From: DATLCF01 sp035526505
GTDB taxonomy: Bacteria > Patescibacteriota > Saccharimonadia > Saccharimonadales > UBA4665
Assembly: GCA_035526505.1 (NCBI GenBank)
Contig: DATLCF010000002.1
Location: 186,001-250,000, forward strand
Direction: 5' to 3'
Length of the DNA stretch: 64,000 bases
Shown here: positions 44,647-52,275 of the stretch, in pieces
How positions within the stretch are numbered: position 1 is the stretch's first letter
Layout of the letters: the number at the start of each line of letters is the position of its first letter
Notes under the pieces: model-generated
What the model was told of the DNA's origin: nothing
What the model saw: the letters and a program-made list of their open reading frames with translations, nothing else
Databases searched by the model: none
Program-made: the position numbers and the translations under genes

Positions 44647-45483
44647 ATGGCAATCAAGGCTTACAAACCTACTACTAACGGCCGCCGTGGTATGACCAGC
44701 CAAGACTCATCGGCTATTACCACCAAAAAACCCTTGCGTTCATTGCTGGTTACCAAACGCCGTACCAATGGCCGCAACAACCAGGGCCGCATTACCACCC
44801 GTCACCGCGGTGGTGGTGCCCGCAAGTTCTATCGCCTGGTTAATTTTAACCTGGCCAGTGGTCTGACTGCCGTTATTGAGCACATCGAATACGACCCCAA
44901 CCGCAGTGCTCGCATTGCTCGCATCAAAGATAACAAGGGCGAATACCACTACATTTTGGCAGCCAACGGCATGCACGTGGGCCAAAAACTGGCTAGTGGC
45001 GAAGAAGTTGCCATCGAAGCCGGCAACCGCCTGCCGCTCAAGAACATTCCCGTGGGCAGCACCATTCACGCTATCGAGCTACAGCCCGGCCGCGGCGCCC
45101 AAATGGTGCGCAGTGCCGGCAACAGCGCTCAGTTAATGGCCAAAGAGGGTGACTATGCCCAGGTGCGCCTGCCCAGCGGCGAAGTACGCATGGTTAACAT
45201 GGAGTGCACTGCCAGCCTTGGCGTTATTGGCAACGAACAACACCAGAACATCAAAGTGGGTAAAGCCGGCCGTTCCCGCCACAAGGGCATTCGCCCAACC
45301 GTACGTGGTGTGGTTATGAACGCTGCCGACCACCCCCACGGTGGTGGTGACGGCGGCCGCCACGGTATGGGTAAAGACCCACGCACCCCTTGGGGCCAGA
45401 AGACTCTGGGTTACAAGACGCGTTCCCGCAAGAGTACTACCAAGTTCATCGTTAAAAGCCGTCACGCGGCCAAGAGGAAATAA
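44647..45483 (+). CDS. rplB: Ribosomal protein uL2
   Basis: 278 residues near the peptidyl transferase centre. Contains NNQGRITTRHRGGGARKFYR, VMNAADHPHGGGDGGRHGMGKDPRTPWGQKTLGYKTR with the conserved histidine. Typical length. Confidence 0.98.
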   Translation: MAIKAYKPTTNGRRGMTSQDSSAITTKKPLRSLLVTKRRTNGRNNQGRITTRHRGGGARKFYRLVNFNLASGLTAVIEHIEYDPNRSARIARIKDNKGEYHYILAANGMHVGQKLASGEEVAIEAGNRLPLKNIPVGSTIHAIELQPGRGAQMVRSAGNSAQLMAKEGDYAQVRLPSGEVRMVNMECTASLGVIGNEQHQNIKVGKAGRSRHKGIRPTVRGVVMNAADHPHGGGDGGRHGMGKDPRTPWGQKTLGYKTRSRKSTTKFIVKSRHAAKRK

Positions 45484-45485
45484 TT

Positions 45486-45746
45486 ATGAGTGGCGATGTT
45501 TTACAGCAACCTAGCTATAGCGAACGTCTCCCCGAAATACAGCAGAGCGTGGCTGCTGCCGTGGAAGCACTTTATAAAGAAGATCCCGAAGCTTTCGAGA
45601 CAGGATTTAGCCGGGGCGCAACATTACCAGCCGATGAGGATGCTGCGCGTACAGTTATAGATACCGTGGGCCCTGATGCCGGAGAGCCATACACATTTGC
45701 TTTTATAGCCGGTGCCAATAGCGCTAGAGGAAAGGACACGCAATGA
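45486..45746 (+). CDS. Hypothetical protein inserted between rplB and rpsS (86 residues)
   Basis: Not recognised. It starts 2 bases after rplB and its TGA overlaps the rpsS ATG (ATGA), so it is translated in the operon. Acidic and helical ([28 protein letters not shown]), with a C-terminal [14 protein letters not shown]. It has no basic character expected of an rRNA-binding protein. Bacterial S10 operons normally have no gene here. Confidence 0.75.
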   Translation: MSGDVLQQPSYSERLPEIQQSVAAAVEALYKEDPEAFETGFSRGATLPADEDAARTVIDTVGPDAGEPYTFAFIAGANSARGKDTQ

Positions 45747-46018
45747 GTCGCTCACTAAAAAAAGGCCCATTTATTGACCCCAAGCTTGCCAAAAAAGTGG
45801 CCGCACTTGGGGCAGAGGACCGCACCATTATTAAAACCTGGGCCAGGGCCAGCACCATTGCCCCTGACTTTGTGGGTCGCACCTTTGCCGTACACAATGG
45901 CAAAGTCCATGTCCCAGTATTTGTTACCGAAAACATGGTTGGCCACAAGCTGGGCGAATTTTCGCCCACCCGCAAGTTCCGCTCCCACGGCGGTAAGCTG
46001 GCGAAAGGTAAGAAGTAA
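45743..46018 (+). CDS. rpsS: Ribosomal protein uS19
   Basis: 91 residues. [66 protein letters not shown] is fully characteristic. Overlaps the genes on both sides. Confidence 0.98.
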   Translation: MSRSLKKGPFIDPKLAKKVAALGAEDRTIIKTWARASTIAPDFVGRTFAVHNGKVHVPVFVTENMVGHKLGEFSPTRKFRSHGGKLAKGKK

Positions 46019-46395
46019 TGGCCGTTAAAGCAATTGCAAAAGGTGTCAGTATGAGCCCACGCAAAGTTGGCGTGGTAGCTGCGTTAGTCCGTGGCCGCAC
46101 CGTGGCCGATGCGCTGATTATTTTGCAGCACACACCCCGCCGCTCAGCTACACCTGTTAAAAAGGTTATCGAAAGCGCCCGCGCCAATGCCGACCACAAC
46201 CATAACTACAAACCCGACAGTTTGCGTATTGTAGAAATCAGCGTCACCCCAGGTGCACGCCTGAAACGCTACCGCCCGGCCGCCCATGGCCGTGCGCTGC
46301 CGTTCCAGCGCCGCACCTCGCACATCCGCGTTATTGTTGACGGCGAACAGCGCACTGCTAAAAAGGCGGTGGCCAAGAAAGAGGAGGCTAAATAA
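46018..46395 (+). CDS. rplV: Ribosomal protein uL22
   Basis: 125 residues. MSPRKVGVVAALVRGRTVADALIIL, the tunnel loop RYRPAAHGRALPFQRRTSHI and the C-terminal strand are present, followed by a short Lys/Ala/Glu tail. TAATG overlap with rpsS. Confidence 0.97.
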   Translation: MAVKAIAKGVSMSPRKVGVVAALVRGRTVADALIILQHTPRRSATPVKKVIESARANADHNHNYKPDSLRIVEISVTPGARLKRYRPAAHGRALPFQRRTSHIRVIVDGEQRTAKKAVAKKEEAK

Positions 46396-46396
46396 T

Positions 46397-47029
46397 ATGG
46401 GACAAAAAGTTAACCCTATCAGCATGCGCCTCCAGGTCAACAAAGACTGGCGCAGCAAGTGGTTTGCAGGCAAGCGCGAATACGCCGACTACCTGGCACA
46501 AGACCTGAAGGTACGCAAAATGATCCACGACAAATTGGGCAGCCGCGCTGCTATTAACAAAGTAGACATCGAGCGCTCGCCCAACCTGGTAACCGTAACC
46601 ATCACCACTGCCAAAGCCGGTGTGGTTATTGGCCGCGGTGGTTCCGGCGCCCAAGAGCTTAAGACTGCTATCGAAAAAATCTACGGCGTGCAAACCCGTG
46701 TCAATATCGAAGAAATCAAAAAGCCGGAGTTATACGCCAAACTGGTTGCCGAAAACATCGCCCACCAGCTGGAGCGCCGCATGAGCTTCCGTCGCGCCAT
46801 CAAGTCATCTTCGGCCGCTACCATGCGTGCCGGGGCAAAAGGCATTCGTATTGAAGTATCCGGCCGCTTAAACGGCGCCGAAATGTCTCGCCGCGAAAAA
46901 GAAGTTGCCGGCAGCGTGCCACTGCACACTCTGCGCGCCGACATTGATTACGCAGCTGCCCGTGCCCTGTGGCCGGGTGCCGGCATTATCGGTGTTAAGG
47001 TGTGGATCTACAAAGGGGAGGTAGACTAA
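46397..47029 (+). CDS. rpsC: Ribosomal protein uS3
   Basis: 210 residues. [12 protein letters not shown] is the family start and fixes the start codon at 46397. The KH domain has [14 protein letters not shown]; the C-terminus has [27 protein letters not shown]. Confidence 0.98.
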   Translation: MGQKVNPISMRLQVNKDWRSKWFAGKREYADYLAQDLKVRKMIHDKLGSRAAINKVDIERSPNLVTVTITTAKAGVVIGRGGSGAQELKTAIEKIYGVQTRVNIEEIKKPELYAKLVAENIAHQLERRMSFRRAIKSSSAATMRAGAKGIRIEVSGRLNGAEMSRREKEVAGSVPLHTLRADIDYAAARALWPGAGIIGVKVWIYKGEVD

Positions 47030-47030
47030 T

Positions 47031-47444
47031 ATGTTGATGCCCAACCGTACTAAGTTCCGCAAGGTTCGCAAAGGCAAGATCCGCGGTGTCGCCACCAGCG
47101 GTAACTACATTGCCTACGGCGACTTCGCCCTGCAAGCGCAGGGACAGGAACGCATTACCTCACGCCAGATCGAGGCCGCACGCCAAGCCATGACCCGCTA
47201 CATCAAGCGCGGCGGTAAAATTTGGATCCGTATTTTCCCGCACACTCCCGTTACCCGCAAACCGCAGGACGTTAAAATGGGCAGCGGCAAAGGCAACCCG
47301 GAATTCTTTGTTGCCAAAGTCCGCCCTGGTACCATTTTGTTCGAAATGCAGGGTGTATCCGAAGAAACCGCGCGTGAAGCCATGCGCCTGGCCGCCCACA
47401 AGCTGCCGGTAAAAACCAAGTTCCTGGTTGGGAAGGAGTCGTAA
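47031..47444 (+). CDS. rplP: Ribosomal protein uL16
   Basis: 137 residues. [19 protein letters not shown] is the family start; [44 protein letters not shown] is conserved. Confidence 0.98.
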   Translation: MLMPNRTKFRKVRKGKIRGVATSGNYIAYGDFALQAQGQERITSRQIEAARQAMTRYIKRGGKIWIRIFPHTPVTRKPQDVKMGSGKGNPEFFVAKVRPGTILFEMQGVSEETAREAMRLAAHKLPVKTKFLVGKES

Positions 47445-47445
47445 G

Positions 47446-47646
47446 ATGAAAATCGTAGAAATCCGCAAGCTTTCAACCCAGGAGCTCACCACCCAAACGA
47501 CCAAACTACGCGAGGAAGTCGCTGAATTAAAACGCCGCCTTGCAATGGGCGAAGTCCAAAACGTGCGGACCATCCGCAACAAACGTAAGGACCTGGCCCG
47601 TATGCTGACGGTTTTGAGCGAACAGCTCGTGAAGGAGACAAAATAA
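47446..47646 (+). CDS. rpmC: Ribosomal protein uL29
   Basis: 66 residues. Starts [10 protein letters not shown] after the rplP stop with GGAAGGAG as ribosome binding site; [19 protein letters not shown] is the conserved second helix. Overlaps rpsQ by TAATG. Confidence 0.96.
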   Translation: MKIVEIRKLSTQELTTQTTKLREEVAELKRRLAMGEVQNVRTIRNKRKDLARMLTVLSEQLVKETK

Positions 47647-47990
47647 TGGCCAAGACATTAACAGGGGTCGTTAAGTCTAGCAAGACCGACAAAACCATTG
47701 TGGTTATTGTACGCACGGCCAAAAACCACCCGCTGTACCGCAAGCAATACACGGCCAGCAAAAACTTTATGGCTCACGACGAAAAGAACGAAGCAAGTGT
47801 AGGCGATACTGTTGCTATTGTAGAAACGCGCCCTATAAGCGCGCTCAAACACTTCCGTTTGGAACGCATCATCGAAAAAGCACCTGTCCGTCACACCGAA
47901 ACGACCGAACCTGTTGTAGCCGAAAAAGCCAAGCCTGTCGAAACCGAAACCAAAGCAGCCGATAAAGCAGCAAAGGGCGAGGAGGAATAA
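47646..47990 (+). CDS. rpsQ: Ribosomal protein uS17 with C-terminal extension
   Basis: 114 residues against about 85 usually. The OB-fold core ([19 protein letters not shown] ... [23 protein letters not shown]) is followed by about 30 residues of Lys, Glu, Thr and Ala. Confidence 0.96.
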   Translation: MAKTLTGVVKSSKTDKTIVVIVRTAKNHPLYRKQYTASKNFMAHDEKNEASVGDTVAIVETRPISALKHFRLERIIEKAPVRHTETTEPVVAEKAKPVETETKAADKAAKGEEE

Positions 47991-47992
47991 CA

Positions 47993-48361
47993 ATGGTACA
48001 GCAAGAATCCCGCCTGGTGGTCTGTGACAACAGCGGCGCCAAAGAAATCCTGTGCATTCGCGTGTTAGGCGGCACTCGTCGCCGTTACGCCCGCGTGGGC
48101 GATACCATTGTGGCTACTGTTAAAGACGCTGCCCCCAATGGCACGGTCAAAAAGAAGTCAGTGGTTAAGGCCGTGGTTGTCCGCACCCAGGAAAAAATTC
48201 GCCGCCGCGATGGCTCGACCATTAAGTTCGACGACAATGCAGCAGTTATTATCGGCGACGATAAACTGCCCCGCGCCACCCGTATTTTTGGCCCGGTCCC
48301 GCGCGAACTGCGCGACCTGGGCTATGCCAAGATCATTAGCTTGGCACCGGAGGTACTGTAA
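47993..48361 (+). CDS. rplN: Ribosomal protein uL14
   Basis: 122 residues. [27 protein letters not shown] and [26 protein letters not shown] are conserved. Confidence 0.98.
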   Translation: MVQQESRLVVCDNSGAKEILCIRVLGGTRRRYARVGDTIVATVKDAAPNGTVKKKSVVKAVVVRTQEKIRRRDGSTIKFDDNAAVIIGDDKLPRATRIFGPVPRELRDLGYAKIISLAPEVL

Positions 48362-48693
48362 TGGAAACCAAGATCTATAAAATTCGACTTAAAAAAGGCG
48401 ACACCGTTATGGTGCGCATTGGCAAAGACAAGGGCAAGACCGGCAAAGTCCTGGCCACTCACCCGCGCGAAAACAAAGTAACGGTAGAAGGCATTAACAT
48501 TGTTAAAAAACACGTTAAACCCAACCGCGCCTATCCTCAAGGTGGCATTATTGACCTGACCAAGCCCATTGCCGTTTCCAAAGTAGGCATTGTTGACCCT
48601 ACCAGCAAAAAGCCAACCCGCATTGGCTACAAACTGGACAAAGAGGGCAACAAAACACGTGTCTTTAAAAGCAGTGGGAAGGAAATAAAGTAA
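48361..48693 (+). CDS. rplX: Ribosomal protein uL24
   Basis: 110 residues. KKGDTVMVRIGKDKGKTGKVLATHPRENKVTVEGINIVKKHVKP is the KOW core; TRIGYKLDKEGNKTRVFKSSG follows. TAATG overlaps on both sides. Confidence 0.97.
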   Translation: METKIYKIRLKKGDTVMVRIGKDKGKTGKVLATHPRENKVTVEGINIVKKHVKPNRAYPQGGIIDLTKPIAVSKVGIVDPTSKKPTRIGYKLDKEGNKTRVFKSSGKEIK

Positions 48694-49271
48694 TGGCGAC
48701 CGCAAAAATCACCACCACTACAACTACCCGCTTGCGTGAACAGTACAACACCACTTGGGCCAAAGAGCTCCAAAAAGAGCTAAGCCTTAAAAACCCGCAT
48801 CAGGTACCAAAACTGGAAAAAATCACCATTAACATTGGCCTGGGCAAATCCAAAGACGACAAAAAGATGATCGAAGTCGCTACCAACACCCTGCGTAAAG
48901 TAACCGGCCAACAGCCGGTGCAAACCAAGGCCAAAAAATCTATCGCTGCATTCAAACTGCGCGAAGGCAACATGATTGGCTTAAAGGTCACCCTGCGCGG
49001 CGACCGCATGTACGAGTTCCTGGACCGCCTGATTACCGTAGTGCTGCCGCGTTTGCGCGACTTCCACGGCGTCAGCAACAAAGCGTTTGACCGCCAGGGC
49101 AACTTTAGCCTCGGTCTGACCGACCAATCAGTCTTCCCCGAACTAACCTTTGACGAAACCACTACCGCCCATGGTCTGCAAGCAGTCATGACCATTAACT
49201 GTCAGGAACCTGCACACGCTAAAGCACTACTGGAAAAATTCGGTATGCCATTCGAAAAGGAGACTAAATAA
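48693..49271 (+). CDS. rplE: Ribosomal protein uL5
   Basis: 192 residues. VPKLEKITINIGLG, GQQPVQTKAKKSIAAFKLREGNMIGLKVTLRG and DFHGVSNKAFDRQGNFSLGL identify it. Its stop overlaps the ATG of the next, unknown, small gene. Confidence 0.98.
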   Translation: MATAKITTTTTTRLREQYNTTWAKELQKELSLKNPHQVPKLEKITINIGLGKSKDDKKMIEVATNTLRKVTGQQPVQTKAKKSIAAFKLREGNMIGLKVTLRGDRMYEFLDRLITVVLPRLRDFHGVSNKAFDRQGNFSLGLTDQSVFPELTFDETTTAHGLQAVMTINCQEPAHAKALLEKFGMPFEKETK

Positions 49272-49384
49272 TGTTCGCTGTTTCTAGGGAAAAGAGCAGC
49301 CAGAGCGGCCGAATTTACTTCGGCGCCCTGCGCGATGAGAAAAACCGTAGGTTTGTCTCATGGGCTGATAAGGAGAATAAATAA
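49271..49384 (+). CDS. 37-residue unknown protein between rplE and rpsN
   Basis: The ATG overlaps the rplE stop (TAATG) and its own TAA overlaps the rpsN ATG (TAATG), so it fills the gap exactly. The peptide is basic and polar ([20 protein letters not shown]) and ends WADKENK. The GGAG in its last codons is the ribosome binding site of rpsN. No family is recognised. The double overlap argues for real translation; the role could be a ribosome-associated peptide or simply coupling of translation. Confidence 0.65.
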   Translation: MFAVSREKSSQSGRIYFGALRDEKNRRFVSWADKENK

Positions 49385-49653
49385 TGGCTCGTAAATCTAA
49401 CATCGCACGCGATGTAAAGCGTAAAAAAATGATCCAAAAGTATGCTGCCAAGCGCGCTGAGCTAAAAGCACTGGGCGACACCGAAGGTCTGGCCAAGTTG
49501 CCTCGCAATAGCAGCCCTACCCGTTGGAAAAACCGCTGCGTAGAAACCGGCCGGCCGCATAGCTATATGCGTACCTTTGGCCTGAGTCGTATTGCATTTC
49601 GTGAACACGCGTCAAAGGGTGAAATCCCTGGCGTAACAAAGGCTAGTTGGTAA
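49384..49653 (+). CDS. rpsN: Ribosomal protein uS14, zinc-free form
   Basis: 89 residues. [30 protein letters not shown] is the long cysteine-free form; the C-terminus has [49 protein letters not shown]. The CxxC pairs of the short zinc form are absent. Confidence 0.97.
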   Translation: MARKSNIARDVKRKKMIQKYAAKRAELKALGDTEGLAKLPRNSSPTRWKNRCVETGRPHSYMRTFGLSRIAFREHASKGEIPGVTKASW

Positions 49654-49658
49654 AAAAT

Positions 49659-50063
49659 ATGAGTAATATTGTTTCAACCGATCCTATCGCCGACATGCTG
49701 ACCCGCATTCGTAACGCCATTGGCGTGCGCAAGCACGAAGTGGTTATGCCACACAGCAACGTCAAACAATCTGTTGCCGAGCTGCTAAAGCAAAACGGCT
49801 TTGTTAAGGACGTAAAAGTTGTTGATGCCACCATTGGTAAAACCCTGAAGGTAATCATCAACGACGAGCTAGAGTCTGCCCGCATTACCGAAATTGTTCG
49901 CCTTAGCAAACCTGGACGCCGCTATTACGCCGGTGCCGACGCTATTCCGATCGTTAAACGCGGCCGTGGTGTGGTTATTGTGTCGACTTCCAAAGGCATG
50001 ATGACCGGTGCGCAAGCCAAAAAACACGGTATTGGCGGCGAATTAATCTGTAAAGTGTATTAG
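49659..50063 (+). CDS. rpsH: Ribosomal protein uS8
   Basis: 134 residues. MSNIVSTDPIADMLTRIRNAIGVRK fixes the start at 49659; the C-terminus has RGVVIVSTSKGMMTGAQAKKHGIGGELICKVY. In E. coli S8 represses the spc operon. Confidence 0.97.
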   Translation: MSNIVSTDPIADMLTRIRNAIGVRKHEVVMPHSNVKQSVAELLKQNGFVKDVKVVDATIGKTLKVIINDELESARITEIVRLSKPGRRYYAGADAIPIVKRGRGVVIVSTSKGMMTGAQAKKHGIGGELICKVY

Positions 50064-50064
50064 C

Positions 50065-50178
50065 ATGGATTTCGGCATACTAGCTCTTGGTGTTCCTGAA
50101 CTAATCATTCTTGGCACGCCCGTAGCAGTTATTGCCGTAATCGTATTAATTAAAGTAAAGAAGAAGGAAAATCGATGA
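50065..50178 (+). CDS. 37-residue single-pass membrane protein between rpsH and rplF
   Basis: The ATG is one base after the rpsH stop and the TGA overlaps the rplF ATG (ATGA). The N-terminal half MDFGILALGVPELIIL recalls the start of TatA proteins; it runs into a continuous hydrophobic helix to VLIKV and a basic end KKKENR, predicting an N-out, C-in helix. There is no amphipathic helix after it, so a full TatA is excluded. Unknown function. Confidence 0.7.
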   Translation: MDFGILALGVPELIILGTPVAVIAVIVLIKVKKKENR

Positions 50179-50717
50179 GTCGAGTAGGAAAACTACCCAT
50201 CAAAGTCCCTGCGAGCGGTGTGACAATCACTGTCGACCCCGATTTCGTAACTGTTGCCGGCGCCAAAGGTACCCTCAAGCAGTTCACGATGCCGGGCATC
50301 ACCGTTACACAAGAAGGGGACGAAATACTAGTAACGCGTGCCAACGACGAACCCAAGATTCGCGCCAAGCACGGCCTAATGCGTGCGCTGGTTAACAACA
50401 TGGTTGTGGGCGTATCCGCAGGTTTTAGCAAAAAGCTGGAGATCAACGGTGTTGGTTTCCGTGTAAACCTGCAAGGTGCCGACCTTAAGTTCAACCTGGG
50501 CTTTTCGCACGATGTTATGTACAAACTGCCCCAGGGCGTGACTGCTGTTGTCGAACAGAATACCGTAACCATCAGCGGCATCGATCGCCAGCAAGTGGGC
50601 CAGGTAGCTGCCGAAATTCGTGCACTTAAAAAGCCGGAACCCTACAAGGGCAAAGGTATTAAATATGCCGACGAGCGCATCATCCGCAAGAGCGGTAAAT
50701 CAGGGAAAGAGAAGTAG
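50175..50717 (+). CDS. rplF: Ribosomal protein uL6
   Basis: 180 residues. MSRVGKLPIKVP, the middle KLEINGVGFRVNLQG and the C-terminal signature KKPEPYKGKGIKYADERI are present. Confidence 0.98.
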   Translation: MSRVGKLPIKVPASGVTITVDPDFVTVAGAKGTLKQFTMPGITVTQEGDEILVTRANDEPKIRAKHGLMRALVNNMVVGVSAGFSKKLEINGVGFRVNLQGADLKFNLGFSHDVMYKLPQGVTAVVEQNTVTISGIDRQQVGQVAAEIRALKKPEPYKGKGIKYADERIIRKSGKSGKEK

Positions 50718-50723
50718 GCGCAT

Positions 50724-51080
50724 ATGAATAACCTTGCACACAAACTACGCAACATGCAGCTTCGTAAAAATCGTGTTCGCTCCACCGTGACCGGCACCAC
50801 CGAACGCCCCCGTCTGAGCGTGCACATCAGCAATCGCCACATTGTGGCCCAAGTTGTCGATGACACCAAACACGCTACCATAGCCTATGTTTCAACCGTT
50901 GGCACCAAGACAGCCAAGGGTTCGATGACCGAACGTGCCGCCTGGGTTGGCGAAGAAATTGCTAAAAAGGCAAAGGCCGCCAAAGTAAAAGCAGTGGTAT
51001 TCGACCGCGGTAGTCATTTGTACCACGGCCGCGTCAGCGCGCTAGCAACAGCTGCCCGTAAAGCAGGATTGGAGTTTTAA
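50724..51080 (+). CDS. rplR: Ribosomal protein uL18
   Basis: 118 residues binding 5S rRNA. RPRLSVHISNRHIVAQVVDD and FDRGSHLYHGRVSALATAARKAGLEF are conserved. The first ATG at 50724 is used. Confidence 0.97.
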   Translation: MNNLAHKLRNMQLRKNRVRSTVTGTTERPRLSVHISNRHIVAQVVDDTKHATIAYVSTVGTKTAKGSMTERAAWVGEEIAKKAKAAKVKAVVFDRGSHLYHGRVSALATAARKAGLEF

Positions 51081-51082
51081 TT

Positions 51083-51703
51083 ATGGCTGAAGATACAAAC
51101 AACCGCCGTCCTGACCGTCGCAGTCGTCGGCCAGAGATGGCACCCGAAGAAAAGCAGTTCGACGAACGCGTCGTACATATCGACCGCGTAGCCCGCGTAG
51201 TTAAGGGCGGCCGCCGTTTCCGTTTCCGCGCCCTAGTGGTTGTTGGCGACCGCAAACACCGCGTTGGTATTGGTATTGCCAAAGGTGCCGACGTGACTGC
51301 CGCCGTTACCAAAGCTACCGAATCAGCTAAAAAACACTTCATTGATGTCCCGGTGCACAACGGTACTGTACCGCACGAGGCCGAGGCCAAGGTGAGCGGT
51401 GCGCGTATTCTTATCAAGCCTGCCAGCCCTGGTACCGGCCTGATCGCCGGTGGAGTGGTACGCACTGTGCTGGAAGTAGCCGGCATTAGCAACGCACTCA
51501 GCAAATCACTGGGTTCGACCAACAAGGCCAACACCGCCTATGCCACCATTGCAGCATTGCAAAGCATTGTACCCGCTGACCAGTGGGTTACCCGCAAGAA
51601 TGCCCCCAAGAAAGAGAAGACCGAAAAAAAGGCTAATGTTCCAGAGAAAAAAGTTGCCGAAAAAGCCAAGGCACCAGCCAAAGCCAAAAGTGAGGATAAG
51701 TAG
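51083..51703 (+). CDS. rpsE: Ribosomal protein uS5 with C-terminal extension
   Basis: 206 residues. The core has VVKGGRRFRFRALVVVGD and GLIAGGVVRTVLEVAGI; the last 40 residues are Lys/Ala/Glu/Pro-rich and beyond the usual end. The next gene is rplO with no rpmD between them. Confidence 0.97.
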   Translation: MAEDTNNRRPDRRSRRPEMAPEEKQFDERVVHIDRVARVVKGGRRFRFRALVVVGDRKHRVGIGIAKGADVTAAVTKATESAKKHFIDVPVHNGTVPHEAEAKVSGARILIKPASPGTGLIAGGVVRTVLEVAGISNALSKSLGSTNKANTAYATIAALQSIVPADQWVTRKNAPKKEKTEKKANVPEKKVAEKAKAPAKAKSEDK

Positions 51704-52195
51704 ATGAAATATCACGAACTGCAAACTACCCAGCCCAAAAGTGCCAAGCGCGTAGGCCGTGGTATTGCTGCCGGCCAGGGCAAAACCGCTGGCCGCGGTA
51801 CCAAGGGCCAAATGAGCCGCACCGGCTCCAAAAAACGCCCAGGGTTCGAAGGTGGTCAGAACCCCCTTATGCAGCGCTTGCCTAAACTGCACGGCTTTAC
51901 TTCTCACAAAACACCAGCCGAAGAAGTGTTTACTGACCAGTTGGACAAGCTTAGCTCCAAAACCGTTGACTCGTTCGCCCTGGCCGAAGCCGGGCTTATC
52001 AGCAACCCTTACGTGCGCGTTAAGCTGCTGGTGCGCGGCGACGTAACCAAAAAAGTTACTGTTAAGTTGCAGTCTGCTTCCGCAGGTGCCATTGCTGCCA
52101 TCCAAAAAGCAGGCGGTTCTTTCGAAAAAGTTGCCCTTGCCAGCCGCCCGGCCTCAGCTAAAAAAGCCGAAAAGAAAGCTGCCAAAACAAAGTAG
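51704..52195 (+). CDS. rplO: Ribosomal protein uL15
   Basis: 163 residues. RVGRGIAAGQGKTAGRGTKGQ and RPGFEGGQNPLMQRLPKLHGF are characteristic; the tail is Lys/Ala-rich. It starts on the base after the rpsE stop. Confidence 0.97.
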   Translation: MKYHELQTTQPKSAKRVGRGIAAGQGKTAGRGTKGQMSRTGSKKRPGFEGGQNPLMQRLPKLHGFTSHKTPAEEVFTDQLDKLSSKTVDSFALAEAGLISNPYVRVKLLVRGDVTKKVTVKLQSASAGAIAAIQKAGGSFEKVALASRPASAKKAEKKAAKTK

Positions 52196-52210
52196 TACCC
52201 GCAAAAAATC

Positions 52211-52242
52211 AAAAAGGAGGCTCGCATGCGGACCTCCTTTTT
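52211..52242 (+). terminator. Intrinsic terminator after rplO
   Basis: AAAAAGGAGG / CCTCCTTTTT, a 10-bp stem with a 12-base loop. It ends the S10-spc unit and separates it from the ABC transporter gene. Confidence 0.88.
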
Positions 52243-52275
52243 TGTATGCCAAACTTCGGCTATACTCCGTACCAT

